Shown: positions 37,617 to 47,868 of the stretch, in pieces
Layout: each line of letters begins with the position of its first letter
How positions within the stretch are numbered: position 1 is the stretch's first letter
Assembly (NCBI RefSeq): GCF_022921055.1
Contig: NZ_CP095061.1
Span: 4,565,501-4,629,500, forward strand
DNA from: Hymenobacter volaticus
GTDB taxonomy: Bacteria; Bacteroidota; Bacteroidia; Cytophagales; Hymenobacteraceae
Reading direction: 5' to 3'
DNA: 64,000 bases
The notes under the pieces: model-generated
Databases searched by the model: none
Told to the model about the DNA's origin: nothing
Seen by the model: only the letters and a program-made list of their open reading frames with translations
Made by a program: the position numbers and the translations under genes

Positions 37617-37865
37617 GTACTCAAAGGTGGCAAACTGTGCTACTTGGCAAGCTTGCTTGTCGGTCACTTCAATAACCCGCAGGACAACACCGTACTCTAC
37701 GGCCAGATGCCAAACGGTATCATTCAGCACTACGCCAATCAATATGACTTCCTGGTGGCGTCCAACTTCCTCGCGGGACACGAGCCGCGAAACATGACAC
37801 TGATTTACAGAGGTGCAGCCCGAATAACGGCAAATGAATCGGGCGTACAACATACATATTGTTAG
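37617..37865 (+). pseudogene. LD-carboxypeptidase remnant (C-terminal third)
   Basis: Its plus-strand translation is L-L-V-G-H-F-N-N-P-Q-D-N-T-V-L-Y-G-Q-M, then I-I-Q-H-Y-A-N-Q-Y-D-F, G-H-E-P-R-N-M and T-A-N-E-S-G. It aligns with residues about 224-298 of the intact protein at 35278-36189 (L-L-V-G-H-F-T-N-P-Q-D-N-T-V-P-Y-G-Q-T etc.). Many substitutions include the catalytic-His region, but H in G-H-E-P is kept. No N-terminal domain, Ser or Glu remains. An ORF can be read upstream antisense to the MutS-like gene, but that part is not related. Non-functional relic of a duplication. Confidence 0.85.
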
Positions 37866-37915
37866 CGAATAGCTTTGCCTAAATACCTAAAAGAACAAAT
37901 CCTATTGATGGAAAC

Positions 37916-38452
37916 TTATTGAATTTCTTTATAGGGCCTTTTTGGCCAACTCAAATACATTTGCTTAAACAACGTATCTAATTTCTCTAAATTAAGTGTT
38001 GAATATTTATCGTTTTGCTTGTTCTCACTTAAAAGGTTCGTCCAGATATAGAAATCCATGTGTCTCATCTTATTAAATTCTTTTTGCTCATTTATAAATA
38101 TCTTTTCAATTAATATAATAGCTTTTAATCTTTCAAAAAACACGGACTCGTCCGTTAATTCATTTAGCATCTCTTCAATGCAGTCGTACAGCTCTACCAC
38201 TGACTTTTCGTAGGAGGCATTTAAGTTTGAGCCCTCTTCATAGCTCCACTTATCCATTATGCTCAGCATTGCTTTGCGCTTCTGCTGCTTCGCATCGTCC
38301 TCAAGGCTGCTCCAAACCAAATCATCTATTATGCGCTTAAGCAAAAACAGCTCTTGTTTGATACTATCAGTACCGTCCTTATCGACAAGAGGTAGCAGCT
38401 TTTCATACTGTGCCGAAAGGACCTCAAGCTGAACTTTATTATTTGTAACCAT
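37916..38452 (-). CDS. Hypothetical protein, candidate immunity protein for the upstream toxin
   Basis: 178 aa, highly charged, predicted almost all-helical, no signal peptide or membrane segment. I do not recognise a family. The DNA is visibly AT-rich compared with its neighbours (TTT/AAA/ATA codons are common), as in the toxin half of the upstream gene. It starts 19 bp after the stop of the TssD-ADP-ribosyltransferase gene on the same strand, the usual toxin-immunity order. Cytoplasmic location would fit protection against an ADP-ribosylating toxin. The immunity role is inferred from position and composition only. Confidence 0.55.
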   Translation of the reverse strand: MVTNNKVQLEVLSAQYEKLLPLVDKDGTDSIKQELFLLKRIIDDLVWSSLEDDAKQQKRKAMLSIMDKWSYEEGSNLNASYEKSVVELYDCIEEMLNELTDESVFFERLKAIILIEKIFINEQKEFNKMRHMDFYIWTNLLSENKQNDKYSTLNLEKLDTLFKQMYLSWPKRPYKEIQ

Positions 38453-38471
38453 AAGGTTTACTTAATTAGCA

Positions 38472-39539
38472 TTAGAGTTCTTCCAAGTTAATTTCTTTTA
38501 TCAGAGGATCATCCTCGGTAAATCTCGGTCGGTAGCTTTTACTTGTTACTTTAAATTTTCTTTTCGACAAAAATAACACCTCATCTTCCGATTTAGCCAT
38601 TGACATTTCTGTAATTCTTACGCCATTTTTTGACTTTATTCTTAGTACATATTCTCCATTCTTCCGGTACATAAAGTCATCAGCGATAAATTCTTCAAGG
38701 CTAGACGAAACGAAATTATCGTATTCAATAACATCCCCAACTGCTGCGGCAGCAAACCTTTTAGTTTCCGATTCTCCGGTGCCTCTTACTACCCAACTTT
38801 GATATTTGGGCAGTTTTTCCAATGCACCGTTAAGTACCCGTTCTTGCGCCCGAAAGAAGTCGGTCATGGGCATTTCGCCTCTTAAAGCCTGATTGAAATT
38901 GCGGTAACCTTCTCCAGTGGTGTAGTAGGCAACAACAGCCTGCTCTTCCACGGAAATCAAGTTGCTGTGTTCTCTGCTGTATAAACCCGACAAAATATTA
39001 TTGCGGATTTCAACCAAAGAGCCGTTACTAAATAATATTTCAATATCACTTAAAGGTGCCGGGGCAGCTACCGCAGGCGTAGGCAGAGAAGAAGGAGATT
39101 CGCCATGTGTACCGGGAGCCGGCGCAACGAAGCTGCCACTTGTACCACTATCACGGCCCATTTGCTGCGGAGCTAGGGCAAACTGTACCACCCAGCTTGC
39201 TTCGGTGCCGCGTGTACCGGTAGCATCAAAATACTCGGTGAAGTGATGTAGGCTAGCCTGCTGAAACCATACTGTAACAAACGTACCCTGTCCGTCGGCT
39301 TGGGTGTAGGCTGCGTGGCCATCAACGATAGTAAACGGATTGGCTGCCAACTGCGTCAGTTCCGCAAGTTGTTCTTGATTAGCCAACACTTCTATTAACA
39401 ACGAGCCAAAACGCACTTTGCTGCACGGCCGCCCCCGATGGTCTTGATGCTGTACCCACCGATAATGGCTCTGCTGAATCGACAGCTGTAAGCCTAGAGC
39501 AGGTAAATGCAGTGTACCGTCAAAAGAAGCACGATTCAT
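38472..39539 (-). CDS. TssD-like (Hcp-type) domain fused to an ADP-ribosyltransferase toxin domain
   Basis: 355 aa. Residues 1-128 resemble Bacteroidota type VI secretion tube protein TssD: F-D-G-T-L-H-L, H-Q-D-H-R-G-R-P-C-S-K-V-R-F-G-S-L-L-I-E-V, F-D-A-T-G and a final strand F-A-L-A-P-Q-Q-M-G. Residues 129-165 are a Gly/Ser/Pro/Ala linker. Residues 166-355 match ADP-ribosyltransferase exotoxins of the R-S-E class: E-E-Q-A-V-V-A-Y-Y-T-T-G-E-G-Y-R-N-F-N-Q-A-L-R, Arg252 in V-V-R-G-T-G, F-V-S-S-S (278-280), and the E-x-E pair Glu318/Glu320 in S-E-D-E-V-L-F-L. The 3' half is AT-rich, the 5' half is not. This predicts a tube-loaded effector that transfers ADP-ribose from NAD+ to a target, perhaps on Arg. 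No other T6SS gene is in the window. Confidence 0.75.
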   Translation of the reverse strand: MNRASFDGTLHLPALGLQLSIQQSHYRWVQHQDHRGRPCSKVRFGSLLIEVLANQEQLAELTQLAANPFTIVDGHAAYTQADGQGTFVTVWFQQASLHHFTEYFDATGTRGTEASWVVQFALAPQQMGRDSGTSGSFVAPAPGTHGESPSSLPTPAVAAPAPLSDIEILFSNGSLVEIRNNILSGLYSREHSNLISVEEQAVVAYYTTGEGYRNFNQALRGEMPMTDFFRAQERVLNGALEKLPKYQSWVVRGTGESETKRFAAAAVGDVIEYDNFVSSSLEEFIADDFMYRKNGEYVLRIKSKNGVRITEMSMAKSEDEVLFLSKRKFKVTSKSYRPRFTEDDPLIKEINLEEL

Positions 39540-39812
39540 AATAGGAGTATAGACATAAGGAAAAGCAAATTACTGCTTTTCGTCCAACTACTTTAGCGGC
39601 AGATGCACGCAACTCGTTCTAGTCAAACGAGGAAAGTTCGGCTGTTGAATGGGGCTTGGTGCAGGGCAAGCAAGTGTTGACCGAAACGGCACGGCAGACC
39701 TTACTGAACGGTCATACGCATCCCCGTCGCTGCTATCCTTTTGATTTCACAATTTCTTATTCAACTTGACTTGGTTGTTGGCACCCAACCTTCTGCCCAA
39801 CAAAGCAGAACT

Positions 39813-40841
39813 CTACTCGCCGTAAATCGTCTGCAGCACCACTTGACCTACAGCCTTCAACGTGCGCTTGTCGATGTTGGCTAGGTTGTCTTGGGTGGTG
39901 TGGTGATAAGCGGGGAAGTAGTCGTCGCCGACGGGCAGGTGGTCGATGATGTCGATGGTGCGCACGCCGGCTTGGTTGGTGAAGACGTGGTCGTCGGTGA
40001 TGCCAGGGCTATCCTGGAACAGGAAGTAGTCGGAGTAGCCGATTTGGGCGGCAATGTTCCAGACCTTGTCCACCACGTCGCGGGCCTTTTGGCGGGAGGT
40101 GTCTTCGCGACTGAACTTGCCGTTCTTGGCTCCTACCATATCCAGCAGAATGCCGTACTCGGCTTTGTAGTTAACAGGCATCAGGTTTTTGGCCCAATAC
40201 TGTGAACCTAAGCACCAGCTCGAACCACCCTGTGCTTCTTGGTTGGCGAGCTTGTTGGTAAGCTCGCCTTGGGTGCTGGAATCGTAGCCGTAATCTTCGG
40301 AATCAAACAAGATGAAGTCTACGCCCACAGCCGGCGTGAGGCTGTCGGGTTGGGCTGCCAAAATCCGAGCCATTTCCAAAGCAATACCCACCCCGCTAGC
40401 TCCATCGGAGGCTCCTTCAAAAGGCGCGTTCTTTTTCTCTTTGTCTTTGTCGGCGAAGGGACGGGTATCCCAGTGGCTGAAAATGGTGACGCGCCGGGCG
40501 GCTTGGGGCTGAAACTGCGCAATAATGTTGCGGCTACGCAGCATTTTGCCATCGAAGGCCATAGCTTCGAACGGCTGCTCGCGCACCGTCAGGCCGTAAC
40601 TCTTGAACTTGCCGATTACCCAATCACCTGTTCTGACGTGCGCTGGCGTGTTAGGCACCCGCGGCCCAAAAGCTACCTGCTTGGCTACGTAAGCGTAAGC
40701 CGAATCGGCATTGAAGGTGGGAGCAGCGGGTAATTTCTGCTGCTCTGGTGCAGCGGTTTCGGTGGTGCTTTTCTTATTATCGAAGCAGCCAGTAAGCAAG
40801 AAAGCCGCCAGCACGACGGGAGCAAAACGGAAGAGTTTCAT
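39813..40841 (-). CDS. M28 family peptidase / glutaminyl cyclase-like lipoprotein
   Basis: 342 aa from ATG 40841, which places a lipoprotein signal (L-L-T-G-C-F-D) at the start. Zinc ligands of the M28 fold are visible: His in S-H-W-D-T-R-P, Asp in G-A-S-D-G-A-S-G, Glu in D-S-E-D-Y-G, Asp in L-D-M-V-G, and His in A-Y-H-H-T-T-Q-D. The S-H-W-D-T-R-P spacing and a single-zinc-like set also fit glutaminyl-peptide cyclotransferases, so aminopeptidase versus cyclase is open. Exported lipoprotein. Its last 25 bp are duplicated at 37582-37606. Confidence 0.85.
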   Translation of the reverse strand: MKLFRFAPVVLAAFLLTGCFDNKKSTTETAAPEQQKLPAAPTFNADSAYAYVAKQVAFGPRVPNTPAHVRTGDWVIGKFKSYGLTVREQPFEAMAFDGKMLRSRNIIAQFQPQAARRVTIFSHWDTRPFADKDKEKKNAPFEGASDGASGVGIALEMARILAAQPDSLTPAVGVDFILFDSEDYGYDSSTQGELTNKLANQEAQGGSSWCLGSQYWAKNLMPVNYKAEYGILLDMVGAKNGKFSREDTSRQKARDVVDKVWNIAAQIGYSDYFLFQDSPGITDDHVFTNQAGVRTIDIIDHLPVGDDYFPAYHHTTQDNLANIDKRTLKAVGQVVLQTIYGE

Positions 40842-40863
40842 GAGAGGCAAGACGGGTAAGGCA

Positions 40864-40963
40864 GTAGCACGAAGCTCCAGCTTCGCGCCTCGTTCAACGA
40901 ATCCGGTTTGCATCGTTGCAACGAAGCCGTTGAACGATGCGCGAAGCTGGAGCTTCGCGCTAC
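40864..40963. repeat. Long inverted repeat (REP/MITE-like) between the M28 and cysS genes
   Basis: 36-bp arms (40864-40899 and 40928-40963) differ at two positions and enclose 28 nt. Each arm contains its own palindrome, CGAAGCT-CC-AGCTTCG. The element fills almost the whole intergenic space. Hairpin transcripts could be processed or act as a terminator; mobility is inferred. Confidence 0.75.
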
Positions 40964-40979
40964 TACTCTAACGCGTTAC

Positions 40980-42497
40980 TTACTCTTCACTGTACGCCCA
41001 CTCGACGCCGGCCTTGGTGTCTTTGATGACGATGCCTTGCCCTTTCAGCGCAGCCCGGATTTCGTCCACCTTGTCGTAGGCTTTGGCGGCTTTGGCTTCC
41101 GAATAGAAATTCAGCGTCAGGTTCAGGAGCTGCTCGGCGTTGGCGCGAGGTTCGTCTACAAGACCCAACACGTCGGTTACTAGCGTGCGGTAGGCAGTTA
41201 TGGCTTCGCTTAATGCAGCTTCGCTTACTTGCGCCAGCGTGGCGGGGTTGGCGGTGTAGCCATTGAACTTGCGCAACAAATTAAACAAGCCAGCAATGGC
41301 GCGGGCTGTGTTTAGGTCGTCGTTCAAGCCAATAAACGTGTCATTAATCAGCTTCCGCAATTCGGCATCAACCTTCTCAGTATCGGTGGCGCGCTCGGTG
41401 CCTTCGGGCAGAGTCAGCTTTTCGAGTTGGCGCGAACCGTTCATGAGCTTGCGGTAGCCTTTGCGCGCTGCCTGCAGAGCTTCATCGGTGATGTCGATGG
41501 TGCTGCGGTAGTGCGCTTGCAGCAAGAAGAAGCGCACCGTCATGGGCGAATAAGCCTGCGGCAGCGTGGGGTTGCGGCCTTCAAACAAATCGGTGATGGT
41601 GATAAAGTTGCCAAGCGACTTACTCATCTTGGCCCCGTTCACCGTAATCATGTTGTTGTGCATCCACACCTGGGCTTCGTTGGTAGGATGCGCGCAAGCC
41701 TGGCTCTGGGCTATTTCGCACTCGTGGTGCGGAAACATCAGATCCAGGCCGCCGCCGTGAATGTCGAACTCGGCGCCGAGGTACTTGCGGCTCATGGCCG
41801 AGCACTCTAGGTGCCAGCCCGGAAATCCTTCGCCGGGCACTTCTCCGAAGGGTGAAGGCCAGCGCATGAGGTGGCGCTCGTCAGCTCGCTTCCAGAGCGC
41901 AAAATCCAGCGGGCTGCGCTTTTCCTGCTGCCCGGCCAAGTTGTCGCGCGAGCCAGCCAGCAATTCTTCCACCACGCGGTTCGAGAGCTTGCCGTAGCCG
42001 CGGCCGGCGGCATTGTAAGCGGGTACATCAAAGTATACCGAGCCGTTCACCTCGTACGCAAATCCGTTGGCCATGATTTCCTGAATCATCTGGATTTGCT
42101 CAGTGATGTGGCCGCTGGCGCGAGGCTCGATGTCGGGCGGCAAGCAACCGAGCACCTCCATGTGGCGGTGGTAGAGGTTGGCATACTGCTCGGCCACCTG
42201 CATGGGCTCCAGCTTTTGGGCGCGGGCTCTTCTTGATATTTTGTCTTCGCCTTCGTCGGCGTCGTTTTCGAGGTGGCCTACATCAGTGATGTTGCGAACA
42301 TAGCGCACCGTGTAGCCTAAGTGGCGCAAATAGCGCGTCAGCACATCAAACACCACCGGACCCCGGGCATTGCCCACGTGCGCCTCACTATACACCGTTG
42401 GGCCGCAGAGGTAGACGCCCACGAAAGGTGCGTTTAGGGGTTCGAAAGTGGCTTTGCGGCGAGTAAGCGTATTATAAAGCGAGAGTGTAGGCAGCAT
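40980..42497 (-). CDS. cysS: Cysteinyl-tRNA synthetase
   Basis: Class I synthetase charging tRNA-Cys. 505 aa. Zinc Cys31 in [12 protein letters not shown]-type motif A-H-V-G-N-A-R (about 39-45), zinc ligands in H-L-E-C-S-A-M and H-H-E-C-E, and K-M-S-K-S-L-G-N. C-terminal DALR-type helical domain. Full length, intact frame. A terminal REP-like inverted repeat follows. Not linked to the sulfur operon. Confidence 0.97.
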   Translation of the reverse strand: MLPTLSLYNTLTRRKATFEPLNAPFVGVYLCGPTVYSEAHVGNARGPVVFDVLTRYLRHLGYTVRYVRNITDVGHLENDADEGEDKISRRARAQKLEPMQVAEQYANLYHRHMEVLGCLPPDIEPRASGHITEQIQMIQEIMANGFAYEVNGSVYFDVPAYNAAGRGYGKLSNRVVEELLAGSRDNLAGQQEKRSPLDFALWKRADERHLMRWPSPFGEVPGEGFPGWHLECSAMSRKYLGAEFDIHGGGLDLMFPHHECEIAQSQACAHPTNEAQVWMHNNMITVNGAKMSKSLGNFITITDLFEGRNPTLPQAYSPMTVRFFLLQAHYRSTIDITDEALQAARKGYRKLMNGSRQLEKLTLPEGTERATDTEKVDAELRKLINDTFIGLNDDLNTARAIAGLFNLLRKFNGYTANPATLAQVSEAALSEAITAYRTLVTDVLGLVDEPRANAEQLLNLTLNFYSEAKAAKAYDKVDEIRAALKGQGIVIKDTKAGVEWAYSEE

Positions 42498-42855
42498 TCA
42501 ACAAAAGTATCACGGATTTAAACGGATTTAGCGGCTCGGGCGGATTTCGTGTACTTCCGCTTTCACATCTGGCTGTAACAGCACAAGCTTGAAAAGTGCT
42601 CCGGCAGCCCGAATTATGCAGAAATCAGGTGCTTTTACACGCAACTAAGTCTATAACCTGACTCATGAAGCACAAAACTCTTTGCGTAGAGTATATAAAG
42701 TTCATTTCACAGTTTAAGAAATCAGGTTTGCAGTATAAAACGCCTTCTGTTTGATGGCGCCTACGCTCGACAAACGAGCTTTGCATGTCTGGTTTTTCCC
42801 CGGCCTATTTAGACCAAGGTAATGACAGCATCTTTTCCTTGCTGCTCCTCCCTCC
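42498..42855. other. Intergenic region without recognised features
   Basis: 358 bp upstream of cysS and downstream of the EEP gene (both on the minus strand). I see no ORF, strong hairpin or promoter match worth reporting. Confidence 0.5.
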
Positions 42856-43971
42856 TCACTTCGGCATCAGTCGATAAGTAGCAGTAGTCGGGTAGTGGTC
42901 GGAATAGGGAATCTCGTAATGAACCCAGAAGTCATCCACCACCCATTCGGGGCTAGCAAACTGGTTGTCGATGCGGATGAAGGGAAGTTGGCCGTGGTAG
43001 GTCGGACCGACGCCATTGCCTACTGTGGCCCAGGCGTTCTGAAAGTGGTCGGCTATTTGGTCGTAGCTGTAGCTGTAGGGCAGGTCGTTGAGATCGGCGC
43101 AGAGCAGTAGCGGATACGGGCTGCGCTCGAAGCGGCGGGTGAGCGTATCGACCTGCCAACTCCGCGACACCATACCGCGCTTGAAACGACGCATCAGGCC
43201 GAGAGCTTTGTTGCGAAAGCCGGCTTTGCTGGAGTAGCTGTCCACGATGTCGCGCTCATCAAGGCTCATGCTTTGCAAATGGAAATTGAACACCCGAATG
43301 GTATCCTTGTTCGGCAGGCGCAAGTCTGCCCACATGGCGTGGTTCTGCGTGAGCTTCCCGAAGTTGACGGTGCCTCGGCGCAGGATAGGATACCGCGAAA
43401 ATATGGCCATGCCAAATTCGGCGCCAGCCCGGTTGGTCAGACTGCGAGAAACGAAGCTTTGCCGCCCGCTGCGCACCCCGATTCGCTCTACACTATTGAA
43501 AACGTCTTTCTCCTTGCTAGTAGAACTCTGGGGCTCGTTGTAGAACTCTTGCAGGCAGATGATTTCGGCCGGATTGTCGGCTACCCATTGAATCAGCTTT
43601 TTTGACGACGCCAGATCCGGGTCGCGCAACTGCGGATACACATTGAAGATGCGCACATTAGAAGAGAGCACCCGCACCCGTAGCCCGGGCTCATCGGCTG
43701 CAGGCGCCACTCGCAATGGATGCAAGGCCACTCCGCGCTGCAGATGCGGCCACGTTAGCACCGCTACTAGCAACGGCAATGCCGCTACCCGCCAGTTGCG
43801 CAGCAACCAATACGGCACGGATAGCAAATTCAGAAGCAGCGCAACCGGTAGCGTGAGGGCCACGAAAGCCGCGGGCCAGAAAGTGTAGGCAGGTACCTGC
43901 ACGCAAGCAATGGCCGCGAGCAGCCACCCGATAATGAGCAAGGTGCAGGTGAAAGCAAACGAACGACGCAC
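42856..43971 (-). CDS. Membrane-anchored endonuclease/exonuclease/phosphatase (EEP) family protein
   Basis: 371 aa. Three hydrophobic helices (about 1-85) anchor it in the inner membrane. The EEP domain follows: V-L-S-S-N-V-R-I-F-N (metal/substrate Asn), I-I-C-L-Q-E-F-Y (catalytic Glu), F-N-F-H-L-Q-S, L-C-A-D-L-N-D (Asp/Asn) and Y-S-D-H-Y-P (catalytic Asp-His). Such proteins act on phosphodiesters (DNA, phospholipid or inositol phosphates); the substrate cannot be named. Common in Bacteroidota. Confidence 0.85.
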   Translation of the reverse strand: MRRSFAFTCTLLIIGWLLAAIACVQVPAYTFWPAAFVALTLPVALLLNLLSVPYWLLRNWRVAALPLLVAVLTWPHLQRGVALHPLRVAPAADEPGLRVRVLSSNVRIFNVYPQLRDPDLASSKKLIQWVADNPAEIICLQEFYNEPQSSTSKEKDVFNSVERIGVRSGRQSFVSRSLTNRAGAEFGMAIFSRYPILRRGTVNFGKLTQNHAMWADLRLPNKDTIRVFNFHLQSMSLDERDIVDSYSSKAGFRNKALGLMRRFKRGMVSRSWQVDTLTRRFERSPYPLLLCADLNDLPYSYSYDQIADHFQNAWATVGNGVGPTYHGQLPFIRIDNQFASPEWVVDDFWVHYEIPYSDHYPTTATYRLMPK

Positions 43972-44211
43972 AGCAGAAAAGTTACGGCCCTAGACCGCAG
44001 ATGACAAGCAAAGGTAAGAGTAACCACCCAAGGCAGCAGACTTGCATATTGCACAAGAAGCAAGCCCGAATTTCGTTGTACTTTCAGGTTCGTTTTTTCT
44101 TTAGGCAGCAATAAAAGGAAGTTGAACTTGTGCTTATGCCTAATCTTCTGACTAGCAGATAGTATAGCTTTACCTTACAGCTTGCGCCATTGTCTTATTT
44201 TACTACAGTCT

Positions 44212-47200
44212 ATGCCCCTTTTTACAGTACGGTTTTTCTTTTCTGGCTTATTGCTGCTCGTGGCCCCGCGCCTGATGGCAACGGCCCTTCCTAAGCTGAA
44301 CGAAGCGCCGCGGGAAGGTGCTTCGTTGGAGTTCATTGAAAACAAGGGCCAATGGGACGGTCAGGCCCGCTATGCAGCTGCTCTGCCAGCTGGACAATTG
44401 TTTATTGGCACCGCGGGTTTCACTTACAGCTTTCTTGACCCGGTGGCATTGCGCAATCACTCGCATCACGGCCATGAGGATGCTCCCAAAACCTCTGCTT
44501 CCGATGTGTTGCACGGTCACTCCTACTCGGTAACGTTCGAGGGTGCCAACCGTTCCCCCGTTTTAACTGCGGAAGAAATAACACCCGCGCCCTACAACTA
44601 CTTCCGCGGCAACAACCCCAAACGCTGGGCAAGCAATGCGCGAAGCTTCCGGCGTCTACGCTACACCAACTTATATCCTGGCATTGGTGCAGTCCTCTAC
44701 GAAAATGATGGTCAGCATTTGGAATACGACTTTCAAGTGAGTCCCGGAGCCAAGCCAGCAGCCATTCGGCTTCGCTACGCCGGCCCCGACCGCCTTACCC
44801 TCACGTCGGAGGGTAACCTGCTGATTGAAACTTCGGTGGGGAAGGTTACCGAACAAGCTCCCAAAGCTTGGCAGGACATCAGAGGGCAGCGCGTAGCTGT
44901 GCCTTGTGCCTTTGAGTTGAAAGGTAACACAGTCAGCTTCCAACCCAGCAAATACGACCCACGCTACGCCCTCACCATCGACCCGACAGTTATTTTCTCG
45001 TCGTTTACGGGGTCACTAGGCGACAACTGGGGCTTCACGGCCACCTACGATGCGCAAGGCAATATGTATTCGGGTGGTACCGTCTTCGCACCAGGTTACC
45101 CAACCAGCCCCGGCGCTTTCCAGACCACGTTTCGGGGAGCTTCGGATGTGGGAATTATCAAGTACAATACTGCCGTTAGCGGCAGCACGGCGCGCCTATA
45201 CGCCACTTATCTAGGTGGTAGTAGCATGGATGCTCCGCACAGTATGGTGGTCAATCCGCAGGGTGAGTTGGTGGTCATGGGTTCAACGGGGTCCAGCAAT
45301 TTCCCGACCACTAACGGCTCCTACGATACCTCGCATAATGGCGGGACCCGCATTACCCCTGACGAAAGCATTAATTTCAAGGACTTTCTGTACGATAATG
45401 GGGCCGATATTTTTATTGCCAAGCTTTCAGCCAACGGTAGCACCCTCACCGGTAGCACATTTGTGGGTGGCTCCGGCACCGACGGCGTTGCGTCGCAGCT
45501 AAATGGTACTGTTACCTTCGACGGCCTGCCCGGCTCGCCCGTTATCAACTACGGCGACCAGTTCCGTGGCGACGTGGTAACCGACGGGGATGGTAACGTA
45601 TATATAGCTTCCGTCACAAATAGCACCAACTTCCCTACGCCCAATGGCTACCGCACCAGATTTCAGGGCGGCCCTTTCGATGCGGTAGTTTTGAAACTAT
45701 CGGCTGACCTACGAACCCTGCTGTGGTCTACGTACTTGGGTGGCAGCAATGCGGAGGCAGCTTATTCTTTGCAGGTAGATGCTACCCGCGGAGTGTACGT
45801 GGCCGGCGGCACGCTAAGCAACAACTTCCCTACTACCTCTGGAAGTTTACAATCCAACTTCCAAGGTAGTGTCGATGGCTTTATAACTCATTTGAGCAAT
45901 ACGGGCAGCGCGGTGTTGCAATCATCCTTTATTGGCACCGGAGCTTACGACCAGGCTTTTTTCGTGCAGCTCGACGCGGCTAGCAACGTGTACCTGCTGG
46001 GCCAAACGCAAGGTCAAATGCCGATTAGTGCCGGGTGCTACGGCGTGGCCAACGGGCGACAGTTCATTCAGAAACTGAATCCTACACTCAACACTCTTTT
46101 CTACGGCACCCGCATTGGGAGTGGCAGCACGCTTTTCCCTGACATTTCTCTCACAGCTTTCCTCGTTGATGATTGTGAGCGAATCTACATTAGTGGCTGG
46201 GGCGGCCAGGTCAACGACCGAGGGGTTCCTCGCAATGGTAGCAGCACTCGGGGCCTGCCTATCACGGCCAATGCCATCCAATCTACCACCGACGGCTCCG
46301 ACTTCTACCTGGCTCAGTTCCGGCCCGGCATGCAGTCGTTGGAGTATGGCACCTTCTACGGCGAACGAGGTGGTGGCGGCGAACATGTCGACGGCGGCAC
46401 TTCGCGCTTCGATAAGAAAGGAGTAGTTTATCAGGCCGTATGCGGCGGTTGCGGACGCACTTCCGGCTTCCCTGTTCCCTCAGGCGCCAACACCTATTCC
46501 ACTACCAACCGCAGCGACAACTGCAACAACGCCGCGTTCAAGATTGACTTCGGCATCATCACCGCTGACCCAGGTCCGAGTCGTTATGTGTGCGTGAACA
46601 ATGGCCCTATCCAGTTGGGCGGCTCTCCGGCTGGCGGTACGTGGTCGGGACCGGGCGTATCGGCGCTACCAGGCGGTGGTTACCAGTTCACGCCTTCGCA
46701 AGCTCGCCTTGGGGCCAACATTCTCACGTATTCGGTGAATGCCACCGGCACCTGCGTCAGTTCTCGGCCCTTGCGCATGACCGTAACGCCAGAAAGGCCG
46801 ATAACCTTCGCGCCTGTTGCGGCTGCTTGTCTGCCGGCTGGCAACGTGCCCCTGACGGCAACTCCGGCTGGGGCACATTCAGCGGCCCTGGTGTAGCAGG
46901 CAACACCTTCAGTCCCACCGCTGCTGGTCCGGGCACGCACACGCTTACTTATACGCTCTCCGACTCCCTAGGCTGCGGCTCTGCCGTCCAGACAGTGCGG
47001 CTCACTGTAGCACCAGCAGTACGAGCCGGCCGCGACACTACTATTTGTGCCGATCAAATTCAGGCGTTCCAAATGCGGGGCATGTCTCCGGCTGGTGGCA
47101 CCTGGAGTGGCACAGGCGTTACGCCGAGCGGCATGTTTACCCCACCCAACACCAACAACCGGGGCGGCATCTACCAACTGAGCTACACCTATACCATAAA

Positions 47201-47747
47201 CGGCTGCGCCACTGCTGCTACTCGCACCGTAGTAGTAACACCCGCCTCGGCGGTCAACGTCTCCCTTAATCTGCCCGAATGCTCGGCTAACCCGCAATAC
47301 ACAGGCTTGGCACCTTTTACTTGCCAATTCGAGCCCGTATTGGCCGGGGGTACCTACGATTGGGACTTTGGCGACGGCAGCAGGCACTCCCCCGAAGCTA
47401 GCCCCACTCACGTGTATGCCAACCCTGGTTCCTACCGAGTGAAGCTCATCGCGCGCTATGCAGGCTGCGTAGTGGAAACCGCTTTTGCCCCGGTGGAAGT
47501 AGGCGACATGAAAGTCCCCAACATCATCACACCCAACGGCGACTCGCTCAACGACGCGTTCAAACCACGCTTCAGCTGCAAGCCAACTCTCCTGCAAGTG
47601 TTCAACCGCTGGGGAACCCTCGTGTACGAAATCAAAGACTACCACAACGACTGGAGCGGTAAAAGTCTCCCCGATGGGGTCTACTATTACCTGCTACGCG
47701 ACACCGACGAGCGCCGAGCTAAAGGCTGGCTGGAAATAAAACGCTAG
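44212..47747 (+). CDS. Giant T9SS type-B protein with gliding-motility C-terminal domain (frameshifted)
   Basis: About 1178 aa after repair, with a signal peptide. Layout: N-terminal DUF7948-like module (S-L-E-F-I-E-N-K-G-Q-W to about 270), SBBP-like beta-propeller repeats (N-W-G-F-T-A-T-Y-D, F-P-T-T-N-G pattern), Ig/polymorphic repeats with G-(G/T)-T-W-S-G-P-G, a PKD-like domain (Y-D-W-D-F-G-D-G-S), and the type-B T9SS/gliding C-terminus P-N-I-I-T-P-N-G-D-S-L-N-D. The frame breaks at GGGG 46870-46873; one more G turns ...TPAGAHS... into ...TPAGGTFSGPGVAGN.... Predicted cell-surface adhesin or matrix protein. Tandem paralogue of the next gene. Confidence 0.85.
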
Positions 47748-47761
47748 CATATTTTCTCAGT

Positions 47762-47803
47762 AAGCGCCCCGCTCCAACTATTTCAGGAGCGGGGCGCTTT
47801 TCT
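47762..47803 (+). terminator. Intrinsic terminator after the first giant surface protein
   Basis: 14-bp GC-rich arms (47762-47775 and 47786-47799) with a 10-nt loop, followed by T residues. Confidence 0.85.
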
Positions 47804-47868
47804 TTTGCCCAAGCTTCTTGCCTTTATCCTATCTTGCGTGCTTATTCTTATCGAGCATTCTATTGTAT

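Noticed and set aside
39540..39812. Possible gene fragment upstream of the TssD fusion
   Set aside because: Short open frames exist but none resembles a known protein or has a start/stop arrangement worth calling.
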